Assembly (NCBI RefSeq): GCF_020037125.1
Contig: NZ_JAIQDG010000035.1
Location: 1 to 64,000, forward strand
Source of the DNA: Myxococcus sp. RHSTA-1-4
GTDB lineage: Bacteria > Myxococcota > Myxococcia > Myxococcales > Myxococcaceae
Direction: 5' to 3'
Length of the DNA stretch: 64,000 nt
The position numbers and the translations under genes are program-made. The notes below the pieces were generated by a model. That model worked only from the letters and a program-made list of their open reading frames with translations, had not been told where the DNA came from and made no database searches. Below, piece after piece: positions 1 through 8,651 of the stretch (the stretch's first letter is position 1; every line of letters starts with the position of its first letter).

Positions 1-6
1 TCATGG

Positions 7-35
7 GTAGGCAAGCGCATCACGCCCTTGCCTAC
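7..35. terminator. Perfect 9-bp inverted repeat (hairpin)
   Basis: GTAGGCAAG and its exact complement CTTGCCTAC are separated by 11 bases. It lies 21 bases beyond the stop of the minus-strand 83-residue ORF, so it may end that transcript. No T-run follows on either strand, so termination is an inference. Confidence 0.4.
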
Positions 36-56
36 GCCTCAAGTAGGTTCTTGCCG

Positions 57-308
57 TTACTCCAACACGCTCCTAGTGAACGCCACGTTCGCCGCCGCCC
101 CCGCCATATCGGCCGTGCCCGCGTTGATGATGAGCTTGGTGAGGGCGGCGCTCAGGTAGTGGCAACCTGCGGCTCCCAGCATCCCTCCGAACCAGGTGGG
201 CAGGCCGCACTCCTCCGCGATGAAGCGGCCGAGGTGTCCTCCCACCCGCCCGACGATGACCCCTGCGATAAGACCGGCCGGCTCCGCGACGACCATCGAA
301 TATGGCAT
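57..308 (-). CDS. Small Gly/Ala-rich hydrophobic protein, unknown function
   Basis: This 83-residue ORF has no family I recognise. It is rich in Gly and Ala, with two hydrophobic stretches (roughly residues 5-20 and 40-62, including GGMLGAAGCHYL) and two Cys residues. A purine-rich GGAGAGGG lies about 12 bases before the chosen ATG; a second ATG four codons later is possible. It is divergent from the CHAT gene at 451. The composition recalls small membrane-active peptides, but nothing visible proves that role. It may also be a spurious ORF, since the opposite strand is open here too. Confidence 0.45.
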   Translation of the reverse strand: MPYSMVVAEPAGLIAGVIVGRVGGHLGRFIAEECGLPTWFGGMLGAAGCHYLSAALTKLIINAGTADMAGAAANVAFTRSVLE

Positions 309-450
309 GTCCGTGTCCAGGTCCCTCTCCAGTCCTGGCCCCCCTTCTGGTGATTCCAGAAGCCAGAACCTGCCCCCCGAGGCCTTTATTCATGCGGACA
401 TGAGGCCCGATTCGTTACACAGCCTTCGAGCTTTCTGATGAGGAATGGCC

Positions 451-3400
451 ATGGGCACCACGGCAAGCCTTGAACTCGCAATGCACGCGTCCGAGGAGGG
501 GCGCTATCAGGAGGCCGTCTCCCTCTTCGAGCAGGCTGCCGAGGAACTCCGGCAGACAGAAGATGTGTTCGGGATGTGCTACGCCGCCATGGAGGGAGCG
601 GCGGCGCTCCAGGAGCTTGGGCGCTCGGACGAGGCACGTGAGCGGCTGCTCCAGTTGCGCCCGGAACTGGAACGGATTGCGCCGCTGGACAGCCGGTGCA
701 TTGGCTATCTGCGGTGCGCCGAGCTGCTCGATGATGTGCCGGACCTGAAGCTTGAGCTGTCACGGTGCGCCGCCGAGGCCGCACGAGACACCGGCCGCCG
801 GGACCTCCGGTGTCTTGCCTGTGACCGCTACGGCACCGCGCTGGTGGATGATGACCGGCTGGCCGAAGCTGGCCCCTGGCTGGAAGCCGCCGCGGAGGAG
901 GCGCGCGAGCTTCCGCCAGAGACCTCCACCCGCTACACGGCCTTTCTGGACTACGGGAACTGGCTCCATGAGCGCGGCGAATCGGCCGCCGCCATCCCCT
1001 GGCTCAGGAGCGTGGCGGAGAACAAGGAGCGGCTCACGTCTCCCTCCCGCCAAGTCGACGCCATGCTCACGTTCTCAGAGGCACTCCGAGCCGATGGCGA
1101 CACGGCCCAGGCCCGCCATTGGGCGAGAGCTGCCGCCGAGCGGGCGGGCCAGGAGCAGGCTCCACAGCTTCGGTCCGTGCTGCGGACTCGCTGCGCCATG
1201 GCGCTCAGAGAGGCGGGGGACCGGGAGGGTGCCGTGCGCCAGTTCCGCCACGCCCTGCGCGACGCGCCGGCTGTCCCTGAGCCGAATGCGCGCTGTATCG
1301 CCTACATCGAAGGCGCGAACGGCCTGCGCACGGCTGGAGCCAACGAGGCCGCAGTGGAGGCGCTGGAAGGCGCCTGGGCATTGGAGTCCCAGATCACGGA
1401 GCCATCGGTCCGCTACCGTCTCTTCGTCAGCCGTGGGCAGTTGCTCGGCCTTACGGGGCGTCTTGCCGAGGCCCGCCCGCTACTGGAGCGCGCCGTCGTG
1501 CTGGCTGAAGCGTCCGGTGACCGCGAGAAGATGATGGACGCGCTTTCCGTCCATGCGCACCTGCTCTTCCTGCTTGGGGACATGGAGGAAGCCGCGGCCC
1601 TCTTCCACCGGGTGCTGGCACTCCTGAGCCCGGCAACGGAACCAAGGCAGTTCGCGATCATCTCCTCCTCCCTCGGCAACGTGCTTCGGGCAATGGGGGA
1701 GCGGCCCGCCGCGTACTCCCGGTTCATCCAGGCACTCGATGTGCTCCGCTCGGAAACCGAGTCCTGCCCCGAGGTGCACTGCCTCGTCGAGGCACGCCTA
1801 ACTGAGGAGACCTTCCAGAATGGTGACCTGCACGCGGCCTGGAGCCATGCTTGCCGGGCACGGGACGCGCTTCTGGACAGCATTCGGGCGAATCCCCTGA
1901 TGGAGGGAATCGCGGCGGAGATCGGGCGCTTCGCGGGCCTCTTCCCTCTGGCCCTCCATGCCGGGGAGGGGCTCCTCACGGCCTCTGCTTCCATCTGTGA
2001 GCGCGAGCGGCTCCTCTGGGAGATGCTGGGGTTGCTGGACTCCATCAAGTGCGTTGCCATCCGAGAGGGGCTGCGCCGCCACGCTGGCTCTTGCAAACAC
2101 AACCTGATGCGCAAGGCGGAATGGCAAGCCGGGCCACCGAACTGGGAGCAGTTGTTCGAGCAGGTCCCCCAGGCGGCTCCTTCCGTCTCCAGGAGCCGCG
2201 TCCGGGGAGCGCCGCGCGGAGTCGCCTCGGCTTCCCACCGCCGCCCGATTCGGGAGCTGCCAGGTGAGGGAGTCTCGGAGCGCGACCGGTATACAGCTCC
2301 CGCCACAGTGAATGGACTGAAACGGCTCCTGGGTAGCCGGGACACCCTGCTCCTGAAGTTCTACTTCGATGGTGACGACCTCCTCGTCATTCCAGTACGC
2401 CTCGACGAGGCCGGTGCGCCACACGTCATCACCCGGGAGGGAGCGATCTTCCGCGTGCCACGCTGCCGGCCTCTACTCCTCATGCTCGTCCGCCAGCAAG
2501 TCGAGGTCATCCAATCCATCCAGGACAAGAGCGAGTTCGTGGAGCCCGGCACGCCCCCCCTCCAGGCCCACAGCCTCACCGCGCTCTCCTTCAACCTGAC
2601 CAGCATCTACTCGCGAGCCTTCATCACGCTCGATGGCCCACGCCTCCTGGATTGGCTGCGGGGGAACGTGAGGCCTCTGGAGTCGTTGCACCTGGTGATT
2701 GTCCCCGATGGACCCCTCTTTGAGCTTCCCCTCCACGCGATGCCCCTGGAGAGGCCCGCCCGCCAGAGGACTCAGCGCCTCTACGAGCACTTCCGCTCCG
2801 TGCGTTATGGGCTCTCCCTACGCACGCTCGAGCTGCAGGCCGCTCAGGACGAGGGCGGTCAGGACTCCTTGCGCGGCGTTCTGGTGGCCAATGCGCGGGA
2901 CGCGGCGGGAGGTCTCCTGGAGGGAGTTCACGAGGAGGCGAGGAGGCTCATCGAGGCGACAGGCCCGGCGAGCTGGTGGGTGCATGGCGAGCGGGCGCAC
3001 ATGAATTGCCAGGCAACTCGGGCGAACCTCCTCGCTCGTCACGGCAGCGGCAACCTCCTCTGGCTGATGGGCCACGGAGGCTCTTTCAAGGATGAGGTCG
3101 ACGGGCTCCCCATCGAGGAACAGGCGCTGTACCTCCGTGACGGTGCGGTCGGTATCTCTCGCCTACTCGCGGAGCCCTATGACTTCTCGCGGATTCGCCT
3201 CCTCGTCCTGAACGCATGCTGGCTGGGCAAAATCGACCCGGCCAGCGGCTTCAGCAAGGAAATCGAGGGTTACAACGCGGTCCTGGCGCTGCGGGGGTGC
3301 CGGCGGATAACGAGTGCGCTCTGGCCGGTGGATGACGGCGGTGCGCCCCACTTCGCGAGCGTCTATCTCGGCGCACTGCTTCGACGCGTCTTCCGGTCCA

Positions 3401-3528
3401 CCTTGCCCGAGCCTTCAGGGTTCGCACTCGCGCTCAAGGACGCGGTCAGCGGGTTCCGGCACCTGGAGCACGGCGCGTACGACCATGAATACTTCTGGGC
3501 TCCGTTCCTGATGTACGGGCTTGGATAA
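451..3528 (+). CDS. TPR-CHAT caspase-like protease
   Basis: About 1025 residues. The first roughly 550 residues are helical TPR-like repeats full of A-x-x-x-x-E-A patterns (for example EEGRYQEAVSLFEQAAEEL). The C-terminal third is a CHAT peptidase domain (clan CD, related to caspases and separase). The catalytic dyad is visible as His875 in LLWLMGHGG and Cys923 in LLVLNACWLG, followed by the usual LRGCRRITSALWPVDD block, so it is probably active. No signal peptide or membrane segment is seen, so it is likely cytosolic. I chose the ATG at 451 because GAGGA ends six bases before it; the ATG at 445 abuts that site. It is convergent with an EACC1-like gene. Substrate unknown; a defence or cell-death effector role is inferred from the family. 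Confidence 0.9.
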   Translation: MGTTASLELAMHASEEGRYQEAVSLFEQAAEELRQTEDVFGMCYAAMEGAAALQELGRSDEARERLLQLRPELERIAPLDSRCIGYLRCAELLDDVPDLKLELSRCAAEAARDTGRRDLRCLACDRYGTALVDDDRLAEAGPWLEAAAEEARELPPETSTRYTAFLDYGNWLHERGESAAAIPWLRSVAENKERLTSPSRQVDAMLTFSEALRADGDTAQARHWARAAAERAGQEQAPQLRSVLRTRCAMALREAGDREGAVRQFRHALRDAPAVPEPNARCIAYIEGANGLRTAGANEAAVEALEGAWALESQITEPSVRYRLFVSRGQLLGLTGRLAEARPLLERAVVLAEASGDREKMMDALSVHAHLLFLLGDMEEAAALFHRVLALLSPATEPRQFAIISSSLGNVLRAMGERPAAYSRFIQALDVLRSETESCPEVHCLVEARLTEETFQNGDLHAAWSHACRARDALLDSIRANPLMEGIAAEIGRFAGLFPLALHAGEGLLTASASICERERLLWEMLGLLDSIKCVAIREGLRRHAGSCKHNLMRKAEWQAGPPNWEQLFEQVPQAAPSVSRSRVRGAPRGVASASHRRPIRELPGEGVSERDRYTAPATVNGLKRLLGSRDTLLLKFYFDGDDLLVIPVRLDEAGAPHVITREGAIFRVPRCRPLLLMLVRQQVEVIQSIQDKSEFVEPGTPPLQAHSLTALSFNLTSIYSRAFITLDGPRLLDWLRGNVRPLESLHLVIVPDGPLFELPLHAMPLERPARQRTQRLYEHFRSVRYGLSLRTLELQAAQDEGGQDSLRGVLVANARDAAGGLLEGVHEEARRLIEATGPASWWVHGERAHMNCQATRANLLARHGSGNLLWLMGHGGSFKDEVDGLPIEEQALYLRDGAVGISRLLAEPYDFSRIRLLVLNACWLGKIDPASGFSKEIEGYNAVLALRGCRRITSALWPVDDGGAPHFASVYLGALLRRVFRSTLPEPSGFALALKDAVSGFRHLEHGAYDHEYFWAPFLMYGLG

Positions 3529-3531
3529 GCA

Positions 3532-3897
3532 TCATTTGATGATGACCGGCTCCGATAGGAGGCGCTGAACCTCATCCGCCAGCTCCTTCACCTTCTCGCT
3601 TGAGTAGTCCGGCGGAATCTTCACCTCGACTTCGGCATCTCCTCGCTTGACCCGGACGGAGATCTGCTGCGCCTTGTGCGTCTTGCGCAGGTCGAACAGT
3701 CCCTTGATGAAGGCTGTCACCGTCACCGAGTTGAGGACGGTGAGGGCGATGATGAGGCTCAGCCCGCCATCTCGCACCCGTGGTTGGCGCAGCAGGATTC
3801 CCTGCGCTGCCCAATCGTTCCGCGTGGCCGTCTCCTCGACAGCGGCACGGAGGTCGCTTGGCGAGAGCTCCTCACTGGCGATTTCAATCTTGTACAT
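3532..3897 (-). CDS. EACC1-like small membrane protein (putative conflict-system component)
   Basis: 121 residues: an N-terminal strand-helix unit (MYKIEIASEELSPSDLRAAV), one hydrophobic segment around residues 46-66 (SLIIALTVLNSVTVTAFIKG), then a basic stop-transfer and a hairpin-helix tail (QISVRVKRGDAEVEVKIP). This order, size and single membrane helix resemble the effector-associated constant component (EACC1) proteins described with caspase-like and other effectors in NTP-dependent conflict systems. The assignment rests on pattern recognition, not a search. Its stop lies three bases from the stop of the CHAT gene on the other strand, which supports a functional pair although they cannot share a transcript. 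Confidence 0.6.
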   Translation of the reverse strand: MYKIEIASEELSPSDLRAAVEETATRNDWAAQGILLRQPRVRDGGLSLIIALTVLNSVTVTAFIKGLFDLRKTHKAQQISVRVKRGDAEVEVKIPPDYSSEKVKELADEVQRLLSEPVIIK

Positions 3898-4119
3898 GAT
3901 GGCACCCGCTGCAGCTCACGCCCGTGCCCGTCACCTCCCACCAATCTCTGGCGGAAAGATAGGGATCCCGGCGGGGCGGCGCTGCTCGGGTCTCTGGAGC
4001 ATTGCTGCTCCGCGCCACGTCTTCCCGGTGGGCGAGCTCTTGTGCCTTCGGCCCTTGACATGTAGCGAAGGCCTGCCCTCGGTATGGATTCGCGCGCCCA
4101 CCCGCTCTCTCACGAACGC

Positions 4120-4352
4120 ATGCCTCGACTTCAGGAGCTCTTCCGCTCCCCCAATCCGGCGCGGGCCTTCCGCTGGAACACGCCACCGTGGAGTCGCCGG
4201 GACTCGAGCACGACCACCGCTGGATGGCGGTCCGGCGTGATGGCTCCTTCCTCACCGGACAAGAGCAGCCCTCCCTCGTCCGCGTGCGCGCCGTCCCGGG
4301 CCCGCCGGGGCTCCACCTGTCGTCGGTGACAACCGTGGAGGTGCTCAAGTAG
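4120..4352 (+). pseudogene. Frameshifted, truncated MOSC N-terminal (beta-barrel) domain gene
   Basis: An ATG at 4120 begins MPRLQELF, typical of the start of YcbX-type MOSC proteins. Near 4147-4154, where the family has a Y-P-I-K-S motif, the frame shifts, and the remainder reads on in another frame as SGAGLPLEHATVESPG, EHDHRWMAVRRDGSFLTG and SLVRVRAVPG before a TAG at 4350. Only about 75 residues of a roughly 260-residue family remain and the MOSC domain proper is absent. It is therefore a decayed remnant. The preceding 3898-4119 stretch shows no gene or clear regulatory site. Confidence 0.7.
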
Positions 4353-4361
4353 CGCGCCCCC

Positions 4362-5978
4362 TCACTTCCCCGTGAGCACCTCCGCGCGCGGCTTGCCCTC
4401 CGCCGCCGCGGGCATTCCAATCTCCATCAGCGCCGCAAGCGTGGGCGCGACGTCGACCGGGTCCATCTCCTCCATGTACGTGCCCGGCTTGATGCCCTTG
4501 CCCGCGAACACCACGGGCACCTGCGAGTCGTACGAGTACGGCGTGCCGTGGCTGGTGCCCTCCGCGTCCGTGTAGAGCAGGTGGAAGGGCTTCACCATGA
4601 ACAGCACGTCCCCGCTGCGCTCCGGGTAGTAGCCCTTGCGCAGCGGCGCCAGGTGCCCCGCCACGTCCGGCGCGGTGAAGAGGTCGTCCCGCGCCACCGC
4701 CGTCAGCACCGCCGGGTGCTTCGCCAGCCACGCCGCCGCCGCGCGCCGCACCGCCGCGCCGTCCACCTTGCCGCCCTCCAGCGACTTGCCGGAGAGGTAC
4801 ACGTCCAGTTCCTCCAGCGTCGCCGTCACGTCGCCGCCGAACTGCCTGCGCAGCTCCTGCGTCAGCGCCTGCGCCAGCACCACCGGACTCACCCGCTGCG
4901 CCGGCAGCCCCTGGGCCGCCCACTGCTCCGGCGCCGCCGCCCCGCCATGGTCCGCCGTCAGCGCGATGACCAGGTTCGCCCGGCCTCCCGCCGCGCGCTC
5001 GGCCGCGGCGATGAGGTCCCCCAGCGCCTTGTCCAGCCGCAGCAGCGAGTCCTGCATCTCCCACGAGTAGGGGCCGAACTCATGGAACACCAGGTCCGTC
5101 CCGCTGATGCTCACCGCCAGCAGGTCCGGCACCTCGTCCTTGCCCAGCCCCTCGCCGGTGAGCGCCGCCTTCGCCGCCTCCACCAGCACGTCATGGGAGT
5201 CCGGGGACACGCCAAACGCCCGGTAGAAGACCAGCCCCGGAGACGGCAGCCCGCCGTCCAGCGGGTGTGGGAAGGTGCGGCCCAGCCCGTACGCGTCCGC
5301 CTCATGGCTGCGCTCGTCCTCGCCCACGTACTCCGCCCGTGGCCGCATCAGCTCCCACTTCTTCCCGAAGTACGACTCCGGCAGCTTCCGCGCGTTCAGC
5401 TCCTTCACCCACGCGGGGAACTCCTTGGTGTACCAGGTACCCGTCACGAACTTCCCCACGCCGTCGTCGAACCACCAGGCCTGGCCCAGCCGCCCGGCCA
5501 GGGCGATGGCCGCGCGGGACTTGAGGGACACCGCCACCGCCTTGCCGCGCTCCTGGGTCGCCACCCGGAGCCGGTCCGCCAGCGTCTCCACCATGAGGTT
5601 GGCCGGGCTGGCGTCCTGCCCCGGGGTCAGCGGCACCTCCAGCACCGGGTGGGCCGGGTCCACGTAGACGTTGACGGGCTTGCCGGTGGCGCGGTCCACC
5701 CAGCGGTTGTCCACGACTCCGTGCCGCCAGGGGTTGGCCCCGGTGGAGAGGGTGGCGTGGCCCGGCGCGGTGCGGCACTCGGCGAAGCCATAGCGGGCGT
5801 ACGGGTAGAACGCCCCCGCGGTGAGCAGCTGCCCCAGGCCCCCCTGGAGCCGGGAGCGGTTGCGCAGCAGGACATCACTGCCGAGCGCGTCCACCGAGAC
5901 GAGGAGCGTGAGCCGCGGAGGCCGGGCCGAGGCGGGCAGGGCGGCCAGGGCCGTCACCAGGAGGAGGGCTCGAATCAT
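4362..5978 (-). CDS. Exported type I phosphodiesterase / PafA-like alkaline phosphatase
   Basis: 538 residues starting MIRALLLVTALAALPASA, a clear signal peptide, so periplasmic or secreted. It belongs to the type I phosphodiesterase/nucleotide pyrophosphatase (alkaline phosphatase superfamily) fold. Visible metal and catalytic residues are Asp30 (VSVDALGSD), the probable Thr70 nucleophile (CRTAPGHATLSTG), the GTDLVFHEFGP Asp/His pair, LTADHGG and the late GTSHGTPYSYD His. The AECRTAPGHAT block and bimetal set resemble PafA, which hydrolyses phosphomonoesters. The frame is open far upstream, but only this start gives a signal peptide and leaves room for the divergent thioesterase promoter. 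The exact substrate is not resolvable from sequence. Confidence 0.9.
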   Translation of the reverse strand: MIRALLLVTALAALPASARPPRLTLLVSVDALGSDVLLRNRSRLQGGLGQLLTAGAFYPYARYGFAECRTAPGHATLSTGANPWRHGVVDNRWVDRATGKPVNVYVDPAHPVLEVPLTPGQDASPANLMVETLADRLRVATQERGKAVAVSLKSRAAIALAGRLGQAWWFDDGVGKFVTGTWYTKEFPAWVKELNARKLPESYFGKKWELMRPRAEYVGEDERSHEADAYGLGRTFPHPLDGGLPSPGLVFYRAFGVSPDSHDVLVEAAKAALTGEGLGKDEVPDLLAVSISGTDLVFHEFGPYSWEMQDSLLRLDKALGDLIAAAERAAGGRANLVIALTADHGGAAAPEQWAAQGLPAQRVSPVVLAQALTQELRRQFGGDVTATLEELDVYLSGKSLEGGKVDGAAVRRAAAAWLAKHPAVLTAVARDDLFTAPDVAGHLAPLRKGYYPERSGDVLFMVKPFHLLYTDAEGTSHGTPYSYDSQVPVVFAGKGIKPGTYMEEMDPVDVAPTLAALMEIGMPAAAEGKPRAEVLTGK

Positions 5979-6077
5979 ACGTATTAGAAAACTGCCCCGG
6001 TCGGATGGCGGGAAGCAACCGGCAAGCGGCACGACTGCTTGGACGCTGACGGGTGCGCTGTTACCTTCCCCGCTCTC

Positions 6078-6506
6078 ATGGTCGAGGCCCGGCTTCGCGT
6101 CATCTACGGCGACACCGATCAGATGGGTGTCGTCTACTACGCGAACTATTTCCGCTACTTCGAGTTCGCCCGCAGCGAGTACTTCCGCGCCCGGGGCGGC
6201 AGCTATGCCGAATTGGAGCGCGCCGGCACCCAGCTGCCCGTGGCCGAGGCGAGCTGCCAGTACAAGGCGCCCGCGCGTTATGACGACCTCATCGTCGTCC
6301 GTGTCGACGTGAGCGAGTTGCGCCGCGCCTCCATCGTGTTCACCTACGAGCTTTTCCGGGAGGGCGAGCCGCGCACGCTGCTGTGCACCGGGCGTACCCT
6401 GCACGCCTGCGTGGGGCGCGACGGCAAGCCCACCCGGCTGCCGGACGCCATCCTCAAGCTGATGAAACCCTCCGAGCCCTCGCCGGGCTCCACCCCTTCC
6501 ACCTGA
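6078..6506 (+). CDS. YbgC/4HBT-family acyl-CoA thioesterase
   Basis: 142 residues, a single hotdog fold. The motif YGDTDQMGVVYYANYFRYFE near the N-terminus is the 4-hydroxybenzoyl-CoA thioesterase/YbgC active site, with the catalytic Asp in DTDQMG. The family hydrolyses acyl-CoA or acyl-ACP thioesters and is often tied to envelope or Tol-Pal functions. I take the ATG at 6078, which begins MVEARLRVIYGDTD as family members do; the frame extends further upstream but without conserved sequence. It is 29 bases upstream of glpX on the same strand and may be co-transcribed with it. Substrate not determined. Confidence 0.88.
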   Translation: MVEARLRVIYGDTDQMGVVYYANYFRYFEFARSEYFRARGGSYAELERAGTQLPVAEASCQYKAPARYDDLIVVRVDVSELRRASIVFTYELFREGEPRTLLCTGRTLHACVGRDGKPTRLPDAILKLMKPSEPSPGSTPST

Positions 6507-6535
6507 GTCTTCACGGATACCAAGGAGCACACGAC

Positions 6536-7501
6536 ATGGATCGCAACCTGGCAATGGAGGTTGTGCGCGTCACCGAGATGGCGGCCATCGCCTCCGCGCG
6601 ACTGATGGGCCGCGGCAACAAGAACGAGTCGGACCAGGCCGCCGTGGACGCCATGCGGCGCGCCTTCGACGCGCTGCAGATCGACGGCACCGTCGTCATC
6701 GGCGAGGGCGAGCGCGACGAGGCGCCCATGCTCTACATCGGTGAGAAGGTGGGCAAGCGCGGCGACAGCGCCCCCGAGGTGGACATCGCCCTGGACCCGC
6801 TGGAGGGCACCAACCTGTGCGCCTACGGCCGCCCGGGCGCCATCTCCGTGGTCGCCATGTCCAGCAAGGGCGGGCTGCTCAACGCGCCCGACACGTACAT
6901 GGAGAAGCTGGCGGTGGGCCCCCGCGCCCGCGGCGCCATCGACCTGCGCAAGTCCCCCACGGAGAACCTCCGCAACATCGCGGAGAAGATGAAGGTCTAC
7001 GTGGAGGACCTCACCGTCGTGGTGCTGGACCGCGAGCGGCACGCGGACCTCATCAAGGAGGTCCGCGCGGCGGGCGCCCGCATCCGCCTCATCGAGGACG
7101 GTGACGTGGCCGGCGCCATCGCCACCTGCTTCGAGGGCACCGGCGTGGACGTGCTGATGGGCATCGGCGGCGCGCCCGAGGGCGTCATCGCCGCGGCGGC
7201 CATGCGCGCCACCGGCGGCGACATGCAGGGCCGGCTCGTCCCCCGCAACCAGGGGGAGATCGACCGCGCGAAGAAGATGGGCATCACCGACATGTCCAAG
7301 ATCTACACGGCGGAGGAGCTGGCGAAGGGCGAGGTGATGTTCGCCGCCTCCGGCGTCACCTCCGGCGACTTCCTCAAGGGCGTGCGCTTCTTCGGCGGCG
7401 GCTGCGAGACGCACTCGGTGGTGATGCGCAGCAAGACGGGCACCGTGCGTTTCATCCAGTCCCTGCACAAGTTCGACAAGAAGCCGGGGTACGCTTTCTA
7501 G
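6536..7501 (+). CDS. glpX: Class II fructose-1,6-bisphosphatase (GlpX)
   Basis: 321 residues, normal length for GlpX. It removes the 1-phosphate from fructose-1,6-bisphosphate in gluconeogenesis. Family hallmarks are VVIGEGERDEAPMLYIGEKV and the metal-binding DIALDPLEGTNL, with GGAPEGVIAAAAMRATGG further on. Start ATG 6536 is preceded by AAGGAG at a good distance. It is cytosolic and needs divalent metal. It sits between a thioesterase and an SRPBCC gene on the same strand. Confidence 0.97.
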   Translation: MDRNLAMEVVRVTEMAAIASARLMGRGNKNESDQAAVDAMRRAFDALQIDGTVVIGEGERDEAPMLYIGEKVGKRGDSAPEVDIALDPLEGTNLCAYGRPGAISVVAMSSKGGLLNAPDTYMEKLAVGPRARGAIDLRKSPTENLRNIAEKMKVYVEDLTVVVLDRERHADLIKEVRAAGARIRLIEDGDVAGAIATCFEGTGVDVLMGIGGAPEGVIAAAAMRATGGDMQGRLVPRNQGEIDRAKKMGITDMSKIYTAEELAKGEVMFAASGVTSGDFLKGVRFFGGGCETHSVVMRSKTGTVRFIQSLHKFDKKPGYAF

Positions 7502-7540
7502 GCCACACCTCACGCCCTGTAGTCGGAGACGGAGACACCC

Positions 7541-7966
7541 ATGCCTGGCGCCACGCGGACCATCGTCATCAACGCTCCCGTCGAGAAGGTCTTCGACGTC
7601 ATCACCCAGTACGAGCGCTACCCGGAGTTCCTCCCGGAGGTGAAGGAGATCCGCACCTCCAACCGTCAGGGCGGCCAGGTCGACGTCCACTACAAGGTCG
7701 ACGTGGTGAAGACCATCCGCTACTCCATCCGCGTCAACGAGGAGCGCCCCAAGCGCATGGCCTGGTCCTTCATCGAGGGTGAGATGATGAAGGACAACAA
7801 GGGGAGCTGGGTGCTGGAGCCCGAGGGCGAGGGCAAGACGCGCGCCACCTACACCGTGGAGATGGCCCTGGGCGCCCTCGTGCCCAAGGCCATCGTCAAC
7901 GCCCTCGTGGACAGCTCGCTCCCCAAGATGCTGGACGCCTTCAAGCGCCGCGCAGAAGGGGCCTGA
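7541..7966 (+). CDS. SRPBCC (COQ10/RatA-like START) domain protein
   Basis: 141 residues forming one polyketide-cyclase/START-like domain. The pattern ATRTIVINAPVEKVFDVIT..YERYPEFLPEVK is characteristic of the COQ10/RatA group (helix-grip fold binding a hydrophobic ligand). Members include Coq10 quinone-binding chaperones and the ribosome-association factor RatA; Myxococcus genomes carry several of unknown role. No signal peptide. It is 39 bases after glpX with a GGAG site before the ATG, so probably in the same transcript. Confidence 0.85.
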   Translation: MPGATRTIVINAPVEKVFDVITQYERYPEFLPEVKEIRTSNRQGGQVDVHYKVDVVKTIRYSIRVNEERPKRMAWSFIEGEMMKDNKGSWVLEPEGEGKTRATYTVEMALGALVPKAIVNALVDSSLPKMLDAFKRRAEGA

Positions 7967-8346
7967 GGCCTCCCTCCCAGGTCAGGAAGGACCCTGACGC
8001 ACACCGTCAAAGCCGGCTCGAAGCAAGCAGGCAAGCAGGGCCCGGGAGCGGGGTGGATTGCCGCCCCGAATGCCCGGGGTCTGCCCGGGAGTTGGACCGC
8101 TTGCGGGCTATTTCGAGGGCATTAGAATGAACATCGTCCCGACCGGATTTCGGGCCCCATGACATCCATGCCACGGTTGCCCTGGCCTGGATGTCGGGTG
8201 GCGGACGAGCAACCGTGCGAGATGGCTGTGGCGTACCCAGTGAAGAACCGGGGTTCTTAATTTGCATCTGAGATTCGTGGACGTGGTTTTTGGGCGGGAC
8301 GGCGGGCGTACATCGGGGTACGTAGGCTGAGGGAGACGGAAGACCC
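7967..8346. other. Intergenic region with two small inverted repeats
   Basis: No coding sequence is supported here. AAGAAC-CGGG-GTTCTT at 8243-8258 is followed by AATTT and may terminate the glpX transcript. CGTAC-ATCGGG-GTACG at 8307-8322 lies 25 bases before the next ATG and could be an operator or leader hairpin. The stretch from about 8120 to 8300 is less GC-rich than its surroundings, as expected of a promoter, but I cannot place -35/-10 boxes with confidence. Confidence 0.4.
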
Positions 8347-8523
8347 ATGCTCGACGCCTTCATCATCGAAGAGATCAAGCGCCGTGAGCGCCGTCGCGAG
8401 GACCATGAGAGGCCCGCGGTGGAGCTGCCGCTGCCCGCTCCGGACGATCGCCCCCGGCGTCGGACGGAGACCGAGGAGGAGAAGCCTCAGCGGGGTGTGG
8501 TGGTCATCGACCTGCTGTCCTGA
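8347..8523 (+). CDS. 58-residue highly charged protein, unknown function
   Basis: The ORF starts MLDAFIIEEIKRRERRRED and ends QRGVVVIDLLS. It has a short amphipathic N-terminal helix, then an Arg/Glu/Pro-rich linker, then a hydrophobic tail. GGGAGACGGAAG precedes the ATG. Strong third-position GC, a clean start and stop, and a dedicated intergenic region in front support a real gene. I recall similar short proteins in other Myxococcaceae but cannot verify it. No function can be assigned; the two hydrophobic ends may dock partner proteins. Confidence 0.6.
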   Translation: MLDAFIIEEIKRRERRREDHERPAVELPLPAPDDRPRRRTETEEEKPQRGVVVIDLLS

Positions 8524-8651
8524 TTCCAGCGCGCGGCCCCACGGCCGCGCCGTGTGTCACCGAGCCCGCGGCAGGTGTCCTTCCGAGGACGACCTCCGCG
8601 GGCTTCGCGCGTCCAGGGGGCCGGAGGCTCGGAGCCCGGGCCCTTCAGGCG

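Noticed and set aside
4055..4088. TTGACA/TATGGA promoter before the MOSC remnant
   Set aside because: The spacing of 22 bases is too long and no intact gene follows.
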